Source: Falciphora oryzae (lineage: Eukaryota > Ascomycota > Sordariomycetes > Magnaporthales > Magnaporthaceae). Taken from it: DNA of 64,000 bases. Shown in pieces: positions 58,155 to 64,000 of the stretch (positions are counted from its first letter, which is position 1; each line of letters begins with the position of its first letter). The position numbers and the translations under genes were made by a program. Below the pieces are notes generated by a model. It had not been told where the DNA came from. It saw nothing but the letters and a program-made list of their open reading frames with translations, and ran no database searches. Location: the NCBI GenBank assembly GCA_000733355.1, contig JNVV01000012.1, positions 196,851-260,850 on the forward strand, given 5' to 3'.

Positions 58155-61100
58155 TTAACCAAACACAACATTGACACCCATATCCTCGCTCACCCTCCTC
58201 CACATGTCCATCGCGTTCCTCCGACCACCAGGGAACGCAAATTCAGACATCCGGCGCGACGACGGCCGCCTCGACGCCTCGCCACCGTGGCCGTGACTGT
58301 GTCGACGCCCGCCGAACCCGGCACCTCCGGCGTAGTCCATGCCATCGGCGTCAACACGCACGAAATCAGCACCCTCATCAACCTCATTACCCTCCCCTCC
58401 CCTGTCCTCATCATCGCCGGCAGCGCCATGGAACAGGTCCGCGCGGCGCCAGACCTCTCGCACGATCTCCCAGGCACGCGCGATGTTGGTCATACCCTGG
58501 CGACGGTCGATGGCTGCGAAGGCGCGCCCCGCGACAGCCCGGTCCTCGGGCTCGCGAGCCTCACAGGCGGCGGCAAACAGCGGCCATAGGAGCGCGCCCA
58601 TGGGCCCGCCGTGCTCGACCGTGGCGGCGCAGTGGCGGAGGGCCAGGCGCGCGTGCCGCTGCACCAGGGGGTGGCTTCCGGGTCGCGAGTGCACGGTTCG
58701 GTACAGGTGCACCAACGCCGAGTGGCGGTAGGCTAGGGCGTTGTTGAGGATTGAGTGCAAACGGGCCGAGTCACTTGTCGAGGAGGAGGAAGATGAGGAT
58801 GACGATGACGCAGAGGAAGAGGTGGAGGCCGGTGTTGCGGCGCTGCTTGGCGATGGTGCTTCCTGATCGAGTGCGGCGTCGGGGCTGGAGTCGTCCGGGA
58901 GGCGACTGCTGCTTTCCGTACCACTGTCCGTGCCGGGTCCGTCCATATCCCCAACCGCCATTTCATCACCAAAGCCGCTCACACTCTCATGACTCCCCCG
59001 CCGTTGGCCCCCAAAGCCCGTGGGGGTGGGAGACATGATCCTGCGCAGCTTAGTCGGGTCGCCACCCTCGAAATCCGAGTCAAGCACCCAGCCAACAGGC
59101 GGGGAGGGGCTCCAGCCAAGAAGGGCCGCCTCGACAGCTGATGCCGTGGATTCGAATTCGGTGCGAAGCACGGCGACCTTGGCAGGATGGCCCGCGGCGC
59201 GGGCGGCATCGAGATCGGACCGGAGGGCAAGCAGGCCCGACAGCCGGTGAATCACAGGCCAGAGCGTCGTCGACATGCCTAGAAGCGTGTCGACATTGTT
59301 GAGAGGTGACGCAGCGGGCGCGCCCACCGGTGGGAAGGGGAGCAGGCAGCCGGCCGCGGGCGCCGTCGAGAGCGGAGCAGTGCCGAAGGAGAGGGCCGCA
59401 ATCACGTCGTAAAAGCGGAAGGCCTGCAGGAGGGAGTATGTTAGGATTCCAGTACGCCTTGTGAGTACCCAGACTGCCCGCTGGAAGAATGGGGCCGAGG
59501 TAAGACGATATCACTGACCCGCTCCAAGAAGACTCCCGTCGAGTCCAGGGGCTCGGGGTTCGAACACATAACCGTGAGAGCACCTTTGAGGTGACCCTCT
59601 ATTATGTTTGTACGACTCCTTTGCACGAGCTGATATTCACACCAGACATAGAAAGTCAGTAAAGTTACAGTGAGCTGGAATCATATCATGGAGGTGGACT
59701 ACTCACAACTTCGTAGTATACCAAAAGGATAATTGCAGCTAGCACTTGGTTCTTGTTGACCTTGCCGCTGCTGGGCTGGATCAGCTTGGACAGGCCCTGG
59801 ATGGCGCGGTGGTGGTAATAAAGAGAGCGCTCGCCGCCCTTGACGTCGACGCCCCTGTGCTCCAAGTGCGCGCTGGCTAGTGCGTAGACAGCATCCGCCA
59901 CGGGAGACGATGCCCCCGCCGGCGATGGCACTAGCGCGCATGTCGTGCCGGCGGTCATCAGGGGTAGAACGAGCTGCTGGAACGGGTTGCCCGTCTCCTC
60001 GCGGAAGACAATCAGGTGTGAAAGAACGTTGCAAAAATGGTCCACCAGCATCCTCCGCCCAGGCTGTTCTGAGAACTCAGAGAAAGCCGGGGCGCAGAAC
60101 TCGAGCAGCGGTGATCTGACGGGCAGTGGCGCCGTCATTGCCATGTCGGTCGGACCTCCAAAGCCGTTGCCTTGTTGATGCTCGTGATGCCGTCTTTGCC
60201 TGTGGTGGTGGGGCGCGACGACGACGGCTGTGCTTGGTGTTGGTTCTGATTTTATTGTTCTTATTGTCGCCGTCGATGCAAATGAGCTCCTCCGGTCGAC
60301 ATGCTGCTCCATCCCGATGGACCCCACGACCAAGCCGCCCTCGTCGCCCTCGTCGTCATATGCACCGTCTTCACCACCAATCTCCATGACGGGCGACACG
60401 GTCATATCGCCCCTAGCGCCGCTCATGATACCGCCGTGCCGCATCGGCGGCGGTACCAGCGACCCTATATCAAAGCCGCCCTCGAGCGGCGAGAAGATGG
60501 GTAGGTCAGAAGCGTCGTCCGAGGAGCCGCCCTCGTCAAACACCAGAGGCCCGGGCCTCCACGACGAATGGTGAGCGCCACTGTGTTGAACCCAGCTCTC
60601 TCTAATCCCGTCGGGGTAGTAGTTGCCAATAACATCGGCACCGACCACATCGTCGTCCTCGTCGTAGCCGTCGTCATACTCGTTGTCGGGAATCGGCGGC
60701 GGCCACGGGAAGTTGTCGGTAGGGATGCCATTGACGCCGTTGGCCCTGCTGCCGTTGGTGCTGCCTGCATCACCTCCTCCCCCACTCGAATCGGTCGTCG
60801 AAGTCGAGGCCGTGGCGGATGGGACGACATAATCGCGCTTGCGGCGCTGGCGGGGGCGGACGGGCTCGTAGATGCAGATACCACCGCGCTCGGCGCAGCG
60901 CGCGCACTTTGGCCGTTCCTCGTCACATTTCTTTTTCTGCAGTTGCGCCCAAAGAGTGGCTAGGTCAGCTATATTTTTCCAAACAGCCGTGCTCGCAGCG
61001 GATTGGGCGACGTCTTTCTTCGTCCCATCTTGACCGACCTTTTCTTTGCTGTGGCTCGGGCGTCACAAAGGTCAGCAGCGCACTCGGGTCACGCACACGC

Positions 61101-61400
61101 GCTGATTGGGGGACTTTCTCCCTCGCCGTGTCCCGCCAAAGAACAGCCTTGAAGACGTCGCTTCAGGCTTGGAGAAAGCGCGATCTAATTACCAGACCCA
61201 GGAATACATACCACGAGGTACAGCCTGCATGTGTTGGGGTTCGAGAAGGCCCAGCAGGGTGGTTAGTAAAGTGTTTTTAGGCGGCCTAGAGGGTCCCGAC
61301 CCAAGTGCTCGGGTCACTGAAGCCAGAGACGCCTAAACTCACCAGCTCTTGAGCGCCGCTTGGGAGCTTTGGGTGCTGCGAGCTTGGTGAAGAGCAGCAT
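58155..61400 (-). CDS. Zn(II)2Cys6 transcription factor with micro-exons
   Basis: My model uses exons 61400-61343, 61224-61212, 61048-61039, 60936-59707, 59629-59519 and 59423-58155, giving 896 residues. The zinc cluster is spread over exons 1-4 and reads GCTSCKEKKKKC, then CARC and GGIC (Cys21, 24, 31, 38, 41, 48), an exact C-x2-C-x6-C-x6-C-x2-C-x6-C. Exons 2 and 3 are 13 and 10 bases long. Both are preceded by good branch sites (CTAAC, CTGAC) and the phases agree. An Arg/Lys-rich linker (RPRQRRKR), acidic and low-complexity regions follow. The C-terminal half is a Fungal_trans_2-type helical region ([31 protein letters not shown]). It is expected to be a nuclear DNA-binding regulator, possibly of the adjacent hydrolase, but that is only positional. 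The upstream two micro-exons are the uncertain part. Confidence 0.82.
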
Positions 61401-62942
61401 CGCTAGTGGGGAGAGAGGAACTCGGTTTTAGGCGGCCCCAATGTCGTGCTTCTCTCTCGAATACCATTTATGTGGTCATACCGCGTGTTGGAACGACGTT
61501 GGGCACGCGCTGCAGGCGACCGACGACCGGTGACGGTTCGGTTCGTCCCAAGCGGTTGGGTGTGCAGGTCGAGTGGAAATAGGCGAGATGGAAGGCCAGA
61601 CGCGACCGCGAGAGGGGTTTACAGCGGCAGCGAGAAATGGGGTCAGTGGCAGCAGTAGCAGTAGCGGCAGCAAAAGCAACGGGAGGCAGCACTCGCATGT
61701 GTTAAGAAAAAAAAAAGGGACGATGGGGCGCTTTTCTGGAAAGCGCCTGTTCCCCATATTTTTGCGAATAACAACCACCCATCTCGGCCACCACCGACCG
61801 GCCGGGCGTGTGGGCTAAAAAGGGTCATCAGCCAGCCAGAGTCGGCGGGCGGCGCACGCTCGCACGCAGCGGCCGTGTCTCTCCCCGCTTCTCTGACATC
61901 GTATTATTCCCTTCTCTTTCGTCACAGGCGAATGGATCGTCCTGTTGGGGGCCCACGGTCAAGTGACATGGCGCCCTTGCCTCCGCACGCAGGGTTTGGT
62001 CTGGGCCGGCTTGGGTTGGGAAAATAAGAAAAAAGAGGAGGTTCTCGTCCCCCCTTCACTCACTCATTCAACCGGTGGAGAATCTGCGGGGTAGCATTGG
62101 AGGGAAAACTGGAGGAAACCCCTGCGAGGGCCGGCGCTCGGCTGGGGGTGGGATTGACCAGGGGAGAAGGCTGAAAAATTATGGGAGCACACGTGGACAA
62201 GGGGTTGGAGGTTGGAGGGGTCGGTCGCGAACCAAACCGGGCCGGGGAGGAGCAGCGATTGGGCGAGGTCGAGGTCCTCGAGGACGACGAGGGAAACTGG
62301 AGTCGGGCTGCTGGAATGCCCGGTACCTCGATCTATTAGCCGAGCTCAATCAAGGTGAGACCAGCTCCAGTGACCAAATGGACAAGCTGGAGACTTCCTC
62401 TCTAGGCGACTGCACACTGTCCCGCACTTGACGTGCTTTCCCCAGAATCGATTTGCCGCCTGGAGTCGGACAGTTCCGGTTCAGGCAGCTGCTTTCATGA
62501 TCCTTGCTCCTTCCTCTCCACCGCATAACTCGGACCATTGATCACAACGCCGGGCAATTTCTTACTTGTTTCTTTACCCTAGATCATACCTTTATGACAG
62601 ACGTAAGGCATAGAGAGCTTGACCTCTTCATCTCCGCCTACTTGGAAAGTTTTTCCGTGACTTTCTCGTGCGATTTGGCTAGAGGCAGCACGCGCCACCT
62701 CGTGACCAACCTCTCCTTGCTATCTACTATTATTCAACTAAGTGCGCTTAAATTACAAGTTGCAGATAAGAGACAGCATATCTGGGCACCTAGGTACTTA
62801 TGGGAAGCTCGCAAGGGGAATGTGCCATTTGAAACCATGTGTTGGCAACTGAGGGAAAATATTTCGACCGAATAGGCGATGGGATGGTAGGTTCAAGCAT
62901 CTGAGCGGCCGAACGTTCCGGCATCGCGGTCGAGACCCACAA
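61401..62942. other. Intergenic region, no gene seen
   Basis: It holds the promoter side of the minus-strand Zn2Cys6 gene and spacer up to the tRNA. G/A-rich patches occur around 62060-62330. No coding signal was found. Confidence 0.6.
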
Positions 62943-63013
62943 GCGTGTGTGGTTTAAGGGTAAAATCCATCGTTGCCATCGATGGGCTCCCGGTTCGAGT
63001 CCGGGCACACGCA
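62943..63013 (+). tRNA. tRNA-Gly (anticodon GCC)
   Basis: The 71 bases fold as a tRNA without an intron. The acceptor stem GCGTGTG pairs with CACACGC, followed by the discriminator A. The anticodon arm is CATCG-TTGCCAT-CGATG with anticodon GCC. The T arm is CCCGG-TTCGAGT-CCGGG and includes the B-box. The D arm starts GGTTTAAGGG. A T-rich pol III terminator (TTTTT) occurs about 50 bases downstream at 63062. Confidence 0.95.
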
Positions 63014-63390
63014 TTGCGGCCATTGCCAGGCAATCATCCAAGATTGTTAAGGCGGCTCTTCTTTTTATTTTTCGTCCTTTTTTTTCCCTCCTTTTTTTGT
63101 TTTCTTTTTCTCTCCATATTCAACAAATCAGCCTTCGTCTGTTTACCATTTGACAATCACTACCAGGTACATACAGTGGACAGTCTCTCTTCCCAGGCCA
63201 TGGACGACCCCATCTCCTGCGCCGCCCACGGAAATCTCAGATCAGGACGTTCGGCTACAAGCCACAAGGAGGACACCAGACCCAGCATCCCCCCAGACAC
63301 GACAGCGCAGCATCGTCCTTATCCGCGATGCACCCCAATTTGATACCTGGGGAATCTCCCACACACGAACTTGAAAACGAAGATAACTAC

Positions 63391-64000
63391 GATGGCGACG
63401 TTCGCTGTCATGTTGCGCCGCTACATGTCAGCCTTCTCCTACAAAGGCTGCGACGACAAGTTTACGATAAAAGGCAGCTTCATTAATCCAAGTCGCGCGC
63501 GAGGAGACCTCTGCCACCCCTTGGAGGGAATGTTACTAGAGGGAATTCACGTATACCGCCAGACCAAGCGCACGGTAACGGATGAGGGAAGAAAGGACCC
63601 CCTCTTTTTTGAAGCAGTTGTGCCGGCATCTGCAGGTAAGACCTGACGCACGCACGTTGCCCTGAAGCGCTCAGATAGGTTATACTAACCAAGTGTCGCG
63701 TATTATCAGCATCTGATCCGGCATCGACCATTATGGCCGCCAGTCTAGGATGTCCTAACAGGGGGTAACTGTTGATGCGATTCGCCAGGGGCTTGAGAAA
63801 TGTCAAGAGGAGCATGCCTCATGCCCAGACGCGGCTCCTATCCGCTGCCTGCCAGGCTCATCGACGTCGCGTCTCCCTCAACTATCCGGCTCCGTCAAAG
63901 TATTCCGGGCGAGACAGGACAATACGCAACCCTCAGCTCCTGCTGGGGAGGCGTCACTCAACTCACAACCAACACTGCCAATCTCGAAAGCCACTCGCAG
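63391..64000 (+). pseudogene. HET-domain gene, 5' part, apparently frameshifted, cut by window end
   Basis: A first exon frame (GIHVYRQTKR, FFEAVVPASAG) ends at a GTAAGA donor near 63642. An acceptor after ATACTAACC...TTATCAG leads to ASDPASTIMAASLG. The family signature then appears in two further frames: VTVDAIRQGLEKCQEEHASC from 63765, and LPARLIDVASPSTIRLRQ with GQYATLSSCWGGVTQLTT from about 63845 to the window end. The latter is the start of a HET (heterokaryon incompatibility) domain. The frames change by minus one twice, near 63765 and 63830, with no room for introns. This suggests two single-base deletions in a decayed gene or sequencing errors. Intact HET proteins trigger cell death when unlike fungal individuals fuse. 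Exons upstream of 63391 may exist. Confidence 0.6.

Overview
The window is nuclear DNA from a filamentous ascomycete, most likely a Sordariomycete. The evidence is GC-rich coding DNA, many short GT-AG introns (about 45-150 bases) with CTAAC/CTGAC-type branch sites, Zn(II)2Cys6 regulators, a HET-domain gene, a secreted Ser/Thr-rich protein and typical fungal housekeeping proteins. Genus and species cannot be fixed from the sequence alone. An 82-base run of N at 36257-36338 is an assembly gap.

Left part (1-24.8 kb): a gene-poor stretch carries a small conserved CxxC/CxxC protein (2887-3180), a SIRT5-like class III sirtuin on the minus strand (10772-11734), a secreted mucin-like protein whose signal peptide is split by an intron (16135-18580), a four-TM membrane protein with a polyQ tail (19726-21539) and the ribosome-biogenesis ABC-F ATPase ARB1 (22702-24839). 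Between 3.2 and 10.7 kb I see no gene, only homopolymer runs and simple repeats.

Middle (27.7-45.2 kb): the INO80 chromatin-remodelling ATPase (27773-34440) has a conventional C-terminal exon beyond an intron that also holds an alternative read-through C-terminus. A broken GIY-YIG-like gene spans the N gap. Two mitochondrial-type proteins follow, transcribed away from each other: YME2/RNA12 (minus) and an EMI1-like twin CX9C protein (plus). Next comes a VIT/vWA-domain protein (minus).

Right part (45.7-64 kb): an 11-exon gene begins with an N-terminal domain of the type found on fungal NLR/STAND proteins (45719-48392); one of its introns contains a 17-bp minisatellite. After it lie a secreted Cys-rich protein (48859-50157), a Zn2Cys6 regulator (50293-51927, minus), cytosolic HSP70 (52495-54609, minus) with a perfect heat-shock element upstream, and a six-exon dienelactone hydrolase (56490-57756). 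A second Zn2Cys6 regulator (58155-61400, minus) has a zinc cluster assembled from four exons, two of them 13 and 10 bases long. The window ends with tRNA-Gly(GCC) and the start of a HET-domain gene that appears frameshifted.

Genes are individually transcribed; there are no operons. The housekeeping genes (ARB1, INO80, YME2, EMI1, HSP70) form a conserved backbone. The 41-51 kb block and the right edge look more accessory. Exon structures come from splice motifs and phase agreement, not from transcripts.
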